NCBI RefSeq assembly: GCF_900112185.1
Contig: NZ_FOKP01000010.1
Span: 123,779-187,778 of the forward strand
Reading direction: 5' to 3'
Source of the DNA: Allobosea sp. CRIB-10
GTDB taxonomy: Bacteria; Pseudomonadota; Alphaproteobacteria; Rhizobiales; Beijerinckiaceae
Length of the DNA: 64,000 nt
In this document: positions 7,733 to 16,434 of the stretch, piece after piece
How positions within the stretch are numbered: position 1 is the first letter of the stretch
Layout of the letters: the number at the start of each line of letters is the position of its first letter
Made by a program: the position numbers and the translations under genes
The notes under the pieces: model-generated
Database searches by the model: none
The model's input: only the letters and a program-made list of their open reading frames with translations
Told to the model about the DNA's origin: nothing

Positions 7733-8908
7733 TCAAAGTTCCAGCCAGCGCGCACCTTTGGCCGAGGAGCGCACGGCCGCCTCGATGAAGCGGACGCCGC
7801 GGACGCCCTCAGTAACGGTCGGCACCTGCGTCGAGAAGGCGGCCGGCTCGCGTCTTTCGATCCGGGCCGTGATCTGCTCGGCGATATCGGCGTAGAGCTG
7901 GGCGAAGCCTTCGAGATAGCCCTCGGGATGGCCAGCCGGCACGCGCGAGGCGGCATTGGCGACGGGGTAAGTGCCGGCGCCGTTGCGGCGGATCAGGCGC
8001 GGCGGCTCGCCGAGCGGCGAATGGATCAGCAGGTTGGGGTTTTCCTGCTGCCATTCGAGGCCCCCCTTCTCGCCATAGAGGCGGATGCGCAAGCCGTTCT
8101 CCTGGCCGGCGGCGACCTGGCTGCACCAGAGCATGCCGCGCGCGCCGTTTTTGAAACGCAGCAGCATATGGGCGTTGTCGTCGAGCCGGCGGCCTTCGAC
8201 GAAGACATGCGCCTCGGCGCAGAGCGCCTCGACTTCGTCGCCGGCGATGAACTCCGCGAGGTTGAAGGCATGGCTGCCGATATCGCCGATCGAACCGGCC
8301 GGGCCTGATCGAGCCGGATCGGTGCGCCACTCCGCCTGCTTCTGGCCGCTGTCCTCGAGCCGTGTCGCGAGCCAGTCCTGGGCATACTCGACCTGGACGA
8401 CGCGGAGCTTTCCGATCGTGCCGTCGGCGACCATGGCCCGCGCCTGCCGGACCAGCGGATAGCCCGTATAGTTGTGGGTTACCGCGAAGATCAGCCCGCT
8501 GTCCTTCGCGAGCTTGGCCAAGCTTTCCGCCTCGCGCAGGGTCGTCGTCAGCGGCTTGTCGCTGATCACATGGATGCCGGCCTTGAGGAAGGCCTTGGCT
8601 GCCGGTGCATGGGCGTGGTTGGGCGTGACGATCGCGACCGCGTCGATGCCGTCCTTGCGGCGCTTCTCGCGCTTGGCCATCTCTTCGGCGTCGGCATAGA
8701 GGCGGGCGGGGTCGAGCAGCAGGTCTTCGCCCGAGAGCCGCCCGCGCTCAGGATCTGACGAGAGCGCACCGGCGACGAGCTGCCAGCGATCATCGAGTCT
8801 TGCGGCGATGCGATGCACCGCGCCGATGAAGGCCCCGCGCCCGCCGCCGACCATGCCGAGGCGCAGGCGGCGGTTGAGCCTTTGCGTCGTCGAGCCTTCG
8901 ATCGCCAT
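7733..8908 (-). CDS. Gfo/Idh/MocA family NAD(P)-dependent oxidoreductase
   Basis: A 391-residue enzyme. Residues ~15-140 form a Rossmann domain (LRLGMVGGGRGAFIGAVHR) with the family motif ISDKPLTTTLREAESLA, in which the EKP-type lysine is present. The C-terminal part is the alpha/beta dimerisation domain with GDIGSHAFNLAEF. Relatives oxidise inositols, sugars or sugar derivatives. The start has AAGGGGAT upstream. It follows the isomerase-like gene by 11 bp, so the two are surely one operon, probably for a cyclitol or rare sugar. Confidence 0.88.
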   Translation of the reverse strand: MAIEGSTTQRLNRRLRLGMVGGGRGAFIGAVHRIAARLDDRWQLVAGALSSDPERGRLSGEDLLLDPARLYADAEEMAKREKRRKDGIDAVAIVTPNHAHAPAAKAFLKAGIHVISDKPLTTTLREAESLAKLAKDSGLIFAVTHNYTGYPLVRQARAMVADGTIGKLRVVQVEYAQDWLATRLEDSGQKQAEWRTDPARSGPAGSIGDIGSHAFNLAEFIAGDEVEALCAEAHVFVEGRRLDDNAHMLLRFKNGARGMLWCSQVAAGQENGLRIRLYGEKGGLEWQQENPNLLIHSPLGEPPRLIRRNGAGTYPVANAASRVPAGHPEGYLEGFAQLYADIAEQITARIERREPAAFSTQVPTVTEGVRGVRFIEAAVRSSAKGARWLEL

Positions 8909-8919
8909 GGCTATCCCCT

Positions 8920-9975
8920 TCAGCCGAGTCCGAGCATGCGCCGGTTGGCCGCCTCGTCAGTGCCTCCCGCGGCGAAGTCGTCGAAGACCTTCTCGGTCAC
9001 CCGGATGATATGGGCGGCGATGAACTCCGCACCCTCGCGCGCGCCGTCCTCGGGATGCTTCAGGGCGCATTCCCATTCGAGCACGGCCCAGGAGTCGTAG
9101 TCGTACTGCGCCAGCTTGGAGAAGATGCCGCCGAAATCGACCTGGCCGTCGCCGAGCGAGCGGAAGCGGCCGGCCCGGTCGATCCAGGGCTCGTAGCCGC
9201 CATAGACGCCGACGCGGCCATTCGGGTTGAACTCGGCGTCCTTCACATGGAAGGCCTTGATGCGCTCATGGTAGAGGTCGATGAAGGCGAGATAGTCGAG
9301 CTGCTGCAACAGGAAATGGCTGGGATCATAGTTGATGCAGGCGCGGGGATGGCCGCCGACCGCATCGACGAAGCGCTCGAAGGTCGCCCCGTCATGGACG
9401 TCCTCGCCCGGATGGATCTCGTAGCAGAGGTCGACACCGGCCTCGTCATAGGCGTCGAGGATCGGGCGCCAGCGCTTCCCAAGCTCTTCGAAGGCGGTCT
9501 CGACCAGGCCGGCGGGGCGTTGCGGCCAGGGGTAGACGAAGGGCCAGGCGAGCGCGCCGGTGAAGCTGACATTGGCGGAAAGGCCGAGGCGGCGCGAGGC
9601 CTTCGCGCCGAGCTTCATCTGCTCGACCGCCCATTCCTGCCGCGCCTTCGGATTGCCGCGCACCGCCGGCACGGCGAAGCCGTCGAACGCCTCGTCGAAG
9701 GCGGGATGGACGGCGACGAGCTGGCCCTGGAGATGGGTCGATAGCTCGGTGATCGCCAGACCGTATTGGGCAAGGGTGCCCTTGACCTCGTCGCAATAGG
9801 TGTCGGATTCGGCGGCCCTGGCGAGATCGAACAGGCGGGCGTCCCAGCTCGGGATCTGCACACCCTTGTAGCCCATGGAAGCGGCCCAGCGGCCGATGGC
9901 GTCGAGCGAATTGAAAGGCGCCGCATCGCCGGCGAACTGGGCGAGGAAAAGGCCAGGGCCCTTCATGGTCTTCAT
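8920..9975 (-). CDS. Sugar phosphate isomerase/epimerase (xylose isomerase-like TIM barrel)
   Basis: A 351-residue protein of the AP endonuclease 2/IolE-like TIM-barrel superfamily. Metal-site features are visible: YEIHPGEDVHDG (Glu/His), INYDPSHFLLQQ (Asp/His) and AFHVKDAEF (His/Asp). GGGAGGT precedes the ATG at 9975. First gene of a three-gene unit with the Gfo/Idh/MocA oxidoreductase and the unexported binding protein. Such isomerase plus oxidoreductase pairs usually process inositol-like or 3-keto sugars. The substrate is not evident. Confidence 0.87.
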   Translation of the reverse strand: MKTMKGPGLFLAQFAGDAAPFNSLDAIGRWAASMGYKGVQIPSWDARLFDLARAAESDTYCDEVKGTLAQYGLAITELSTHLQGQLVAVHPAFDEAFDGFAVPAVRGNPKARQEWAVEQMKLGAKASRRLGLSANVSFTGALAWPFVYPWPQRPAGLVETAFEELGKRWRPILDAYDEAGVDLCYEIHPGEDVHDGATFERFVDAVGGHPRACINYDPSHFLLQQLDYLAFIDLYHERIKAFHVKDAEFNPNGRVGVYGGYEPWIDRAGRFRSLGDGQVDFGGIFSKLAQYDYDSWAVLEWECALKHPEDGAREGAEFIAAHIIRVTEKVFDDFAAGGTDEAANRRMLGLG

Positions 9976-10034
9976 CGCGACCTCCCGACAACGCGGCTCC
10001 TTGCCGGAGCTCGCAATCGCCGCCTGACCGGCGA

Positions 10035-10048
10035 TGTAATCGATTGCA
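10035..10048. promoter_or_regulatory. LacI-family operator-like palindrome
   Basis: TGTAATCGATTGCA is a near-perfect palindrome, 60 bp upstream of the isomerase-like start. The central CG flanked by AAT/ATT is typical of LacI/GalR-family operators. The cognate repressor is not adjacent; the only LacI gene in the window, at 21.5 kb, has a different operator next to it. Confidence 0.5.
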
Positions 10049-10131
10049 GGACTGTAGCGGGACGGTCTCGCCTGTCAAATCTCGTAGTGCCGTCGCGCTG
10101 CCCGGCGGTGGGCCAACGCGCTATCGGAGGC

Positions 10132-11331
10132 TCAAACCGGGTTGCTGAATTGGTTGCCGATCTCTTGGAAGACCGGCGCGATCTCCAGGAAGACATCGAC
10201 CAGCCCCGGATCGAAATGGCGGCCACGTTCGCTTTCGATCACCTTTACCGCCTCGGCATGCGGAATCGCGGCCTTGTAGATCCGATCCGAGACCAGGGCA
10301 TCGTAGACATCGGCGATTGCCATGATCCGCCCGCAGAGCGGGATGGCTTCGCCGGCAAGGCCTTCCGGGTAGCCTTTGCCGTCCCAGCGCTCGTGATGGG
10401 AATAGGCCATCTCCTTGGCGATGGTCAGGAAGCTGGTGGTGCCACCGAAATAGCGCTCGGCATTGGCGATGGCGTCGCGCCCCAGCTTCGCATGGGTGCG
10501 CATGATCGCGAATTCCTCGGCGTCGAGCCTGCCGGGCTTGCGCAGGATGGCGTCTGAGATGCCGACCTTGCCGATATCGTGCAGCGGCGCCGATTTGTAC
10601 ATGAGCTCGATCAGCCCGGCGTCGAGCTCGGGCTGGTAGAGCCCGTGCTGGCGTGCCGCCTCGGCCAGTGCGCGGACATAATGCTGGGTCCGGCGGATAT
10701 GGTCGCCGGTTTCGTTGTCGCGGGTGTCGGCGAGCGCGGCCATGGCGAGTATCAGCGCATCCTTGGCGCGCACCGCCTCCTCGCGCGCGGCATTGAGCGA
10801 TGAGAACAGCGCGACATTGGTCATCGCCACCGCGGCGCTGTTGGCGATGCGCTTGAGCATCTCGACGCTCTCGTCGGAGGGCTTGTGCGGGCGCGCCCAA
10901 TAGGCGCCGATCGCGGCGACAGGATCGTCGGCGTGCACCGGCACCATGACGAGGCTCTGCACGAAGGTCGGCCGATAGGCGGCGTGCGGAATGCGATCGT
11001 CGGCGTAGACATCCTCGATCACGACGGCCTCGCCATGCAGCATCGCCCAGCCGGAGATGCAGCGTTCGAGCGGGAAGCGCTGGCCCTTCCAGAGCGGGCC
11101 GATCGCATCCTCGTCGGCATAGAAGCACTTGTCGCCTTCGCGCAGGACGAAGCTGATGCCGTCGGCGCCGACGAGCCTGCGGGCGCCGCCACGGACGACC
11201 CGCAGGATCTCCTCGACCCCACGCGCCTTGGCGAGGCGCGTCGTCAGCTCTTCGAGGCTGGCCTTGGCCGGGGTCTCGATCTGCTCATCCCCGCCGAGAG
11301 CTGGCGAGGCCAGTGCGGCCGACTGCGTCAT
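10132..11331 (-). CDS. GAF domain plus HD-GYP domain protein (putative cyclic-di-GMP phosphodiesterase)
   Basis: A 399-residue protein. Residues ~30-175 form a GAF-like sensory domain (CISGWAMLHGEAVVIEDVYAD, then VMVPVHADDPVAAIGAYW). Residues ~185-390 are an HD-GYP domain: HDIGKVGI (H251, D252) and HHERWDGKGYP (312-322), followed by GRIMAIADVYDAL. All residues of the extended HD-GYP signature are present, so cyclic-di-GMP hydrolysis is expected. No transmembrane segment is seen, so it is probably cytosolic. It appears to be a single-gene transcript; the ligand of the GAF domain is unknown. Confidence 0.9.
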   Translation of the reverse strand: MTQSAALASPALGGDEQIETPAKASLEELTTRLAKARGVEEILRVVRGGARRLVGADGISFVLREGDKCFYADEDAIGPLWKGQRFPLERCISGWAMLHGEAVVIEDVYADDRIPHAAYRPTFVQSLVMVPVHADDPVAAIGAYWARPHKPSDESVEMLKRIANSAAVAMTNVALFSSLNAAREEAVRAKDALILAMAALADTRDNETGDHIRRTQHYVRALAEAARQHGLYQPELDAGLIELMYKSAPLHDIGKVGISDAILRKPGRLDAEEFAIMRTHAKLGRDAIANAERYFGGTTSFLTIAKEMAYSHHERWDGKGYPEGLAGEAIPLCGRIMAIADVYDALVSDRIYKAAIPHAEAVKVIESERGRHFDPGLVDVFLEIAPVFQEIGNQFSNPV

Positions 11332-11453
11332 CCCACCACCATGTCGGTTCGCTTCACAGCAGGCAGGGCCGCGCCGGAATCGCTACGATCATGGACGGCA
11401 AACCTTAAAATGCAAGGAATGCGTGCAGTCTAAAAGCACCTGATGGCACGAAA

Positions 11454-11484
11454 CCCGCCGCCAGGGCTTTTCCCCGGCGGCGGG
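11454..11484 (-). terminator. Hairpin terminator of the ABC/amino acid dehydrogenase operon
   Basis: CCCGCCGCC and GGCGGCGGG form a nine-pair stem around a 13-base loop, 20 bp beyond the stop of the binding-protein gene on the minus strand. No clear U-tract follows, so the termination strength is uncertain. Confidence 0.5.
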
Positions 11485-11504
11485 CCAGTCGCAAATGTCG
11501 TCGC

Positions 11505-12554
11505 TCAGCGCTCGATCATCTTGTTCCAGCGGCTGTTCCATTCCGGCCGCTTGGCGTTGATCTGGTCCCAGTCGAGGGTGACGGCGGTCTTCATATTGGC
11601 GTGGAAGGCCTCGAGCTTCTTCTCGGCCTCTGGCGTCGAGGCCTTGGCCTTGGTGTTCGAGGGCACGATGTTGCCGGCGGCGAGCGCCTTGGACTGGGCT
11701 TCCGGCGAGAGCAGATAAGCGGCGAGCTTCTGCGCCAGCTCCGGCTCGGAATTCCTGGCGATGACGCATTGGGCGACCATCAGCACGACCGAGCCTTCCT
11801 TCGGCTGGGCGTATTCGACGGCGATGCCCTTGTCCTTCAGAGTCGAGATGCCGGTCGGGGTGAGCGGGAAGATCGCGGCCTCGCCGGTCTGCGCCATCTC
11901 GGCGATCTTGGCCGAACTCGGGATGAATTCGAGCACGTTCTTGCCGATCGTGTCGCGGAACTTGGTGAAGCCCGGCTCGACATTGGCCTCGGTGCCGCCC
12001 TGGATGCGATTGAACATCAGGAAGGCATGCAGGCCGAAGGAGGAGGCCGAGGCCGACTGGAACACGACCTTGCCCTTGTACTTGGGATCGGCGAGGTCCA
12101 TCCACGAGGTCGGCGCCGGCCAGCCCTTCTCGTCGAATAGCTTCTTGTTGTAGCCGAGCCCGGTCATGCCGAGATCGATGCCGACGGCCATGTCGTCCTT
12201 CATGCGGGTGCCGGGGGCGAGATCGGCAAGCTCGGGGCCGGGCTTCGTCTTCTCGCAGAGGCCGGCGCCGATGGCGCGGACCATGACGCCGTCATCGAGG
12301 AACATGACGTGCATCTGCGGCTTGTCCTTGGCCGCGGTCGCCTTGGCGAGGATGTCCGAGGAGGTGCCGGGCACGACCACGACCTTGACGTCATTGGCCT
12401 TCTCGAAATCCGGGAAGACGGCCTGGGTGAAGGTCTTCTCGAAATTGCCGCCGTTCATGCCGACATAGAGCGTCTTCGACTGGGCGAAGGCGCTGCCGGC
12501 GGCGGCGAGCGCCATGGCGGCGACGCCGGCGGCCAGGATGGTGCGATAGGTCAT
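11505..12554 (-). CDS. Extracellular solute-binding protein, PotD/family 1 type
   Basis: A 349-residue periplasmic binding protein. MTYRTILAAGVAAMALAAAG with SAFAQ is a Sec signal peptide. The mature part resembles the spermidine/putrescine and iron-type cluster (VGMNGGNFEKTFTQAVFPDF, GIDLGMTGLGYNKKLFDEKG). GAGGGGAG precedes the start. It is the last gene of an operon that begins with a PotA-like ATPase, so it provides the ligand receptor for that importer. The ligand is probably an amino acid, opine or polyamine-like amine, given the interleaved dehydrogenase genes. Confidence 0.87.
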   Translation of the reverse strand: MTYRTILAAGVAAMALAAAGSAFAQSKTLYVGMNGGNFEKTFTQAVFPDFEKANDVKVVVVPGTSSDILAKATAAKDKPQMHVMFLDDGVMVRAIGAGLCEKTKPGPELADLAPGTRMKDDMAVGIDLGMTGLGYNKKLFDEKGWPAPTSWMDLADPKYKGKVVFQSASASSFGLHAFLMFNRIQGGTEANVEPGFTKFRDTIGKNVLEFIPSSAKIAEMAQTGEAAIFPLTPTGISTLKDKGIAVEYAQPKEGSVVLMVAQCVIARNSEPELAQKLAAYLLSPEAQSKALAAGNIVPSNTKAKASTPEAEKKLEAFHANMKTAVTLDWDQINAKRPEWNSRWNKMIER

Positions 12555-12569
12555 AAGCTCAACTCCCCT

Positions 12570-13742
12570 CTAATGTTGCGGCTCTTGGTTTCGCCCCGCA
12601 CCCGAGCCAGCGTCGGTGCGGGCGGACGTCTCTCTGAAGCGGCCGATCGAGAAGGCTTCGATCGGGGTCTGGGTCTCGCCGTCGCGGACGAGCTCGGCGA
12701 TGACCTCGCCGACGCCCGGCGCGATCTGGAAGCCGGCGCCGGTGAAGCCGAAGGCGTGGATCAGGCCGGGCGTGGTTCCGCTCGGGCCGATCACGGGGTT
12801 TCTGTCGGGCATGGCCCCTTCCGTGCCGCTCCAGAAGCGGATCGCCTGGGCATGGCGCAGGGCCGGGAACAGCGCGGCGGCGTTGTTCATGATCGCGATC
12901 GCGCCGTCGCCGCGCGGCCGCGAGAAATCGGCATCGGCCAGCGGTAAGGCGCGCTCGCCGCCGACCACGACATTGCCGCGCTCGACCTGGCGGGCATAGA
13001 TGCCGCCGCCTTCCATGCCGATATTGACCGACATCACCGGCTCCATCGGCTCGGTGACGACCATGGAGGGGTAGATGCGCGAGAGCGGCACCGGCTCGCC
13101 GAAGCTTTCGGCGAAGGGACCGGCCCAGGCACCGGCGCTGTTGATGACGAAGCGGGCGCGCAGCGAAAGGTTGTTCGCGGCCTGGAGCGCGAAGCCCTCG
13201 CCGTCGCGGGTCACGTCTTCGACCGCCGTGTTCTCCAGGACCTCGACGCCGGCCCGGCGCGCCGCGGCGGCGAAACCGGTCGCGACCAGGCGTGGATTGG
13301 CATGGCCGTCGCCTGCACAGAAGGAAGCACCGACGACGCCGTCGCCGATCCAGCCGAAGCGCTCGCGCAGGCCGTTATGGCCGATCAGTTCGAGATCGAG
13401 CCCCTGCTCGGCGACGGCTTGCGCATAGGCTTCGAGCGAGGCCATGTCGGCGTCGTTGCGGGCGAGCTTGAGATGGCCGGAACGCAGGAATTCGCCGTCG
13501 ATGCCGATCAGCGCCTTGAGCCGCGGCCAGATCGCATGCGCCCGTTGCGAGAGCGGCAGCTGCTCGACCGGGCGGCCCTGTCGGCGCACGCCGCCATAGT
13601 TCACGCCCGAGGCCTGCGCGCCGCAAAAGCCCTTGTCGATCAGAGCGACGGAAAAGCCCATGCCGCGCAGCGCCAGCGCGGCCGAGGAGCCGACAAGGCC
13701 GCCGCCGATGATCGCGACGTCGACGGAAAGGCGCCGGCTCAT
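12570..13742 (-). CDS. FAD-dependent amino acid dehydrogenase subunit, DadA/glycine oxidase-like
   Basis: A 390-residue flavoprotein. The N-terminal dinucleotide motif is VAIIGGGLVGSSAALALRG, and the C-terminal FAD motif reads GLIHAFGFTGAGFQIAPGVG. This is the DAO fold that oxidises the C-N bond of D- or secondary amino acids. The start overlaps the stop of the upstream pyridine nucleotide-disulfide type gene (ATGA). In HcnABC, opine oxidase and LhpBEF-type D-hydroxyproline dehydrogenases this subunit works with exactly the two partners encoded next to it. It is therefore the probable catalytic subunit. Confidence 0.87.
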   Translation of the reverse strand: MSRRLSVDVAIIGGGLVGSSAALALRGMGFSVALIDKGFCGAQASGVNYGGVRRQGRPVEQLPLSQRAHAIWPRLKALIGIDGEFLRSGHLKLARNDADMASLEAYAQAVAEQGLDLELIGHNGLRERFGWIGDGVVGASFCAGDGHANPRLVATGFAAAARRAGVEVLENTAVEDVTRDGEGFALQAANNLSLRARFVINSAGAWAGPFAESFGEPVPLSRIYPSMVVTEPMEPVMSVNIGMEGGGIYARQVERGNVVVGGERALPLADADFSRPRGDGAIAIMNNAAALFPALRHAQAIRFWSGTEGAMPDRNPVIGPSGTTPGLIHAFGFTGAGFQIAPGVGEVIAELVRDGETQTPIEAFSIGRFRETSARTDAGSGAGRNQEPQH

Positions 13743-15130
13743 TCCGCCGCCTCCTGCTGCGCGGCGAGCGCGAGCGTCAGCGGCACCGGCTTGACCGGTG
13801 CCTGGCTGCGCAGGCGGCCGACGGCCTCGATGCCGCGGTTCGTCTCATGCGCGAGCAATTCGGCGGCTGCCGCCCCGCAGACGCGGCCCTGGCAACGCCC
13901 CATGCCGACGCGGCTCACGGCCTTCAGCCGGTTGAGCTCATGCACGCCGAAGCGGCCGACCGCGGCACGGACCTCGCCGGCGGTGACCTCCTCGCAGCGA
14001 CAGAGCGTGGTGCCGTCGGCGATGTCCTTCACCCAGTGAGCCGGGAAGGGGAAGGCGGCTTCGAGCACCGCGCGGAAGCGGGCAATGCGGGCGAGCTCGC
14101 CCTCAAGCGCGGCAGCGCGGCCAGCGTCATGCGGCAGGCCGCGATCCTGCAGCAGAGCGAGCGCGGCGCGTTCGCCGGAGCGTTCGGCCGCATCCGCACC
14201 GGCGATGCCGGCGCCGTCGCCGGCGAGATAGACGCCGGGGACGCTGGTCCGGCCGGCGGCGTTGCGCTCGGGCAGGGCGGCGCGGTCGCGCTGATCGAAG
14301 GCGAAGCGGCAGCCGGCGAGGTCGGCGAGCTGGGTTTCGGAGCGCAAAGCAAGGCCGTAGCCGACGCCGTCGCAGGCGAGCCGATGCTCCAGCCCGTACT
14401 GTCGCCAGGCGACCGCCTCGACCGTGTTCTTGCCCTCGATGCGGATATCGCCGACGCCGTAATGCAGGCCGACACCGCCCAGCTTCAGCTCTGCGGTCAT
14501 CCGCATGCCGCGCAGTACGATTCCCGGGAAGAGCGGCAGGCCGCGCAGCAGATTGAACTTTGCGGCGAAGGGCGCGGTGTCGAGCACCGCCGCGACCTTG
14601 GCGCCAGCCTTCATGTACTGCCAGGCGACGAGGTAGAGCAGCGGTCCCGAGCCGAGGAAGACGATTCTCGAACCTATGGCGCAGCCCTGGCTCTTCAGCG
14701 CGATCTGGGCGCCCCCCAGCGTGAAGACGCCGGGCAGGGTCCAGCCGGGGATCGGCAGGATGCGGTCGGTGGCGCCGGTGGCGAGCAGGAGGCCGTCATA
14801 GGCGACCTGCCGGCTGGTGCCTTCGACCATGATGTCGGCCCGGCCCTCACGCAGATTCCAGAGCAGCGCTTGCGGCCAGTAATCGAGCTTGCCGTCGAGC
14901 GCCGCGAAATCGCGATGCAGCGCCTCGGCCTTGGATGCCTCCGAGCCGTAGAGGTCGCGGCTGGAGCGCCCGTCCGGAGTGAGGCGCTGGCGATAGATCT
15001 GGCCGCCGCAAGCGGGCGCTTCGTCGACCACGAGCGGACGCATGCCGGCCGCGACCAGTGCCTCGGCAGCCCGGATGCCGGCGGGGCCGGCGCCGACGAT
15101 CAGCGGTTGCGGGCGTGCTGTCAGGGTCAT
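13739..15130 (-). CDS. FAD/NAD(P)-binding oxidoreductase with C-terminal BFD-like [2Fe-2S] domain (HcnB/OoxA/LhpE type)
   Basis: A 463-residue protein. Residues ~9-40 hold the first Rossmann motif (LIVGAGPAGIRAAEALVAAG), followed by PACGGQIYRQRL. The C-terminus carries four cysteines in LCRCEEVT and GRCQGRVCG, a bacterioferritin-associated-ferredoxin-like [2Fe-2S] site. The ATG at 15130 was chosen because upstream codons translate a palindromic repeat. It forms the electron-transfer subunit of a three-part amino acid dehydrogenase with the adjacent DadA-like and small [2Fe-2S] subunits. Confidence 0.87.
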   Translation of the reverse strand: MTLTARPQPLIVGAGPAGIRAAEALVAAGMRPLVVDEAPACGGQIYRQRLTPDGRSSRDLYGSEASKAEALHRDFAALDGKLDYWPQALLWNLREGRADIMVEGTSRQVAYDGLLLATGATDRILPIPGWTLPGVFTLGGAQIALKSQGCAIGSRIVFLGSGPLLYLVAWQYMKAGAKVAAVLDTAPFAAKFNLLRGLPLFPGIVLRGMRMTAELKLGGVGLHYGVGDIRIEGKNTVEAVAWRQYGLEHRLACDGVGYGLALRSETQLADLAGCRFAFDQRDRAALPERNAAGRTSVPGVYLAGDGAGIAGADAAERSGERAALALLQDRGLPHDAGRAAALEGELARIARFRAVLEAAFPFPAHWVKDIADGTTLCRCEEVTAGEVRAAVGRFGVHELNRLKAVSRVGMGRCQGRVCGAAAAELLAHETNRGIEAVGRLRSQAPVKPVPLTLALAAQQEAAE

Positions 15131-15178
15131 CGATGCTGTTCCCTGCCAGAGGAGACGGTGTGGAACCGCGACAGGCTC

Positions 15179-15308
15179 TCTCTCCCGGAACGTGGGAGAG
15201 GTGGAGAGGGGGCCGGGACGCCCGCGACGGCTGGAGCATAGGCTTCGGAAGGGACGCGGCCTCGAAGGGCCCCCTCCCAACCCTCCCCCGTTACGGGAGA
15301 GGGCTCCC
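15179..15308. repeat. REP-like inverted repeat pair inside the operon
   Basis: Arm A (15179-15213, CTCTCCCGGAACGTGGGAGAG then GGAGAGGGGGCC) and arm B (15269-15308, GGCCCCCTCCCAACCCTCCC then a GTTACGGGAGAGGG hairpin) are inverted copies separated by about 55 bp. The unit separates the small [2Fe-2S] gene from its partner flavoprotein gene. It may fold in the polycistronic RNA and affect expression ratios; this is inference. Confidence 0.65.
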
Positions 15309-15338
15309 GCGCCTCTCGCAGTTCAGTCAGCGCCCCGC

Positions 15339-15629
15339 TCATGCCGCCCTCGCACGGCGGGTGAGGATGCGCATGCCGGCGGTCAACGCCGTCGAGCAGG
15401 CACGCAGGCGCTCGCCGTTCTCGAGCACGACCCAGCAATCCTGACAGGCGCCCATCTGGCAGAAGCCGGCGCGCGGCGAGGCCGAGAACTCGGAGAGGCG
15501 CAGGCGCTCGGCCTGGGTCAGGATCGCGGTCAGCACGGTGTCGCCGGCGCGGCCCTCGCAAGGCTCGCCATCGAGGCTGAAGGGGATGGCCGGATGGTCG
15601 GCGCGGACGAGGCGATGCAGCAGCGGCAT
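15339..15629 (-). CDS. Small (2Fe-2S)-binding dehydrogenase subunit (HcnA/LhpF type)
   Basis: A 96-residue ferredoxin-like protein. The cysteines C57, C62, C65 (FCQMGACQDC) and C78 form the plant-type [2Fe-2S] ligand set. The N-terminal strand (IPFSLDGEPCEGRAGDTVL) is the usual beta-grasp hairpin. It is the gamma-type subunit of heterotrimeric amino acid dehydrogenases such as hydrogen cyanide synthase and opine oxidase. It lies directly downstream of the second permease gene, so transport and oxidation are co-transcribed. Confidence 0.88.
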   Translation of the reverse strand: MPLLHRLVRADHPAIPFSLDGEPCEGRAGDTVLTAILTQAERLRLSEFSASPRAGFCQMGACQDCWVVLENGERLRACSTALTAGMRILTRRARAA

Positions 15630-15630
15630 G

Positions 15631-16434
15631 TCACTTCTGCCCGACCAGGATCTTGTCGAGGCCGAAGGCGCGGTCGAGCACCAGCATGGCGGCGGCGGTG
15701 AGCGCGATCATCAGCGCCGACACCGCGGCCATCATCGGATCGATTGATTCGGTCGCGTACATGTACATCCGCACCGGCAGGGTCACCGTCTGCGGCGAGG
15801 TCACGAAGATCGACATGGTCAGCTCGTCGAAGCTGTTGATGAAGGCGAGCAGCCAGCCGCCGGTGATGCCGGGCAGGATCATCGGCGCGGTGACGCGGCG
15901 AAACACCGTCCAGTGCGAGGCGCCCAGCGTCATCGCCGCCTGCTCGGCCGAGCGGTCGAGCCCGGTGAAGGCCGCCATCACCAGGCGCAGCACATAGGGC
16001 GTGATCACCACGACATGGCAGGCGACGAGCCAGGCGAAGCTGCCGGTCGCGCCGATCAGCGCGAAGAGCCGCAGGAAGGCGACGCCGAGCACGAGATGCG
16101 GGATGATCAGCGGCGAGAGGAAAAGGGCGTTCAGCGCATTGCGGCCGGGAAAGTCGTAGCGGTCGATGGCGAGCGCGGCCGGCACCGAAATCGCCACCGA
16201 GAGCGTCGCGGCGAGGCTCGCCAGCCAAAGGCTGTTGACGAAGGAGGCGACGAAATCGGGATGGCGGAAGATCTCGCGGAACCAGCGCAGCGAGAAGCTG
16301 GTGGTCGGGATCGAGAGCGTGTTCTCCGGGGTGAAGGCGACGAGGCAGATCACCACCAGTGGCGCCAGCACGAAGGCGACGACGAGGGTGTGGAAGAGGA
16401 GCGCGACGGGGCCGTTCTTCTGCATCGGGATCAC
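15631..16434 (-). CDS. ABC transporter permease, PotC type
   Basis: A 267-residue inner-membrane permease. Hydrophobic spans start at about residue 12 (LFHTLVVAFVLAPLVVICLV). The coupling loop EQAAMTLGASHWTVFRRVTA matches the spermidine/putrescine class. The first codon is a GTG whose GTGA overlaps the stop of the upstream permease; an in-frame ATG at 16425 is an alternative three codons in. It pairs with the next permease to form the pore. Confidence 0.88.
   Translation of the reverse strand: MIPMQKNGPVALLFHTLVVAFVLAPLVVICLVAFTPENTLSIPTTSFSLRWFREIFRHPDFVASFVNSLWLASLAATLSVAISVPAALAIDRYDFPGRNALNALFLSPLIIPHLVLGVAFLRLFALIGATGSFAWLVACHVVVITPYVLRLVMAAFTGLDRSAEQAAMTLGASHWTVFRRVTAPMILPGITGGWLLAFINSFDELTMSIFVTSPQTVTLPVRMYMYATESIDPMMAAVSALMIALTAAAMLVLDRAFGLDKILVGQK

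Noticed and set aside
10132..11331. Possible GGDEF domain in the GAF protein
   Set aside because: No GGDEF motif; the catalytic part is HD-GYP.
15131..15280. N-terminal extension of the HcnB-like flavoprotein
   Set aside because: Encoded by a palindromic repeat; the Rossmann motif begins just after the ATG at 15130.
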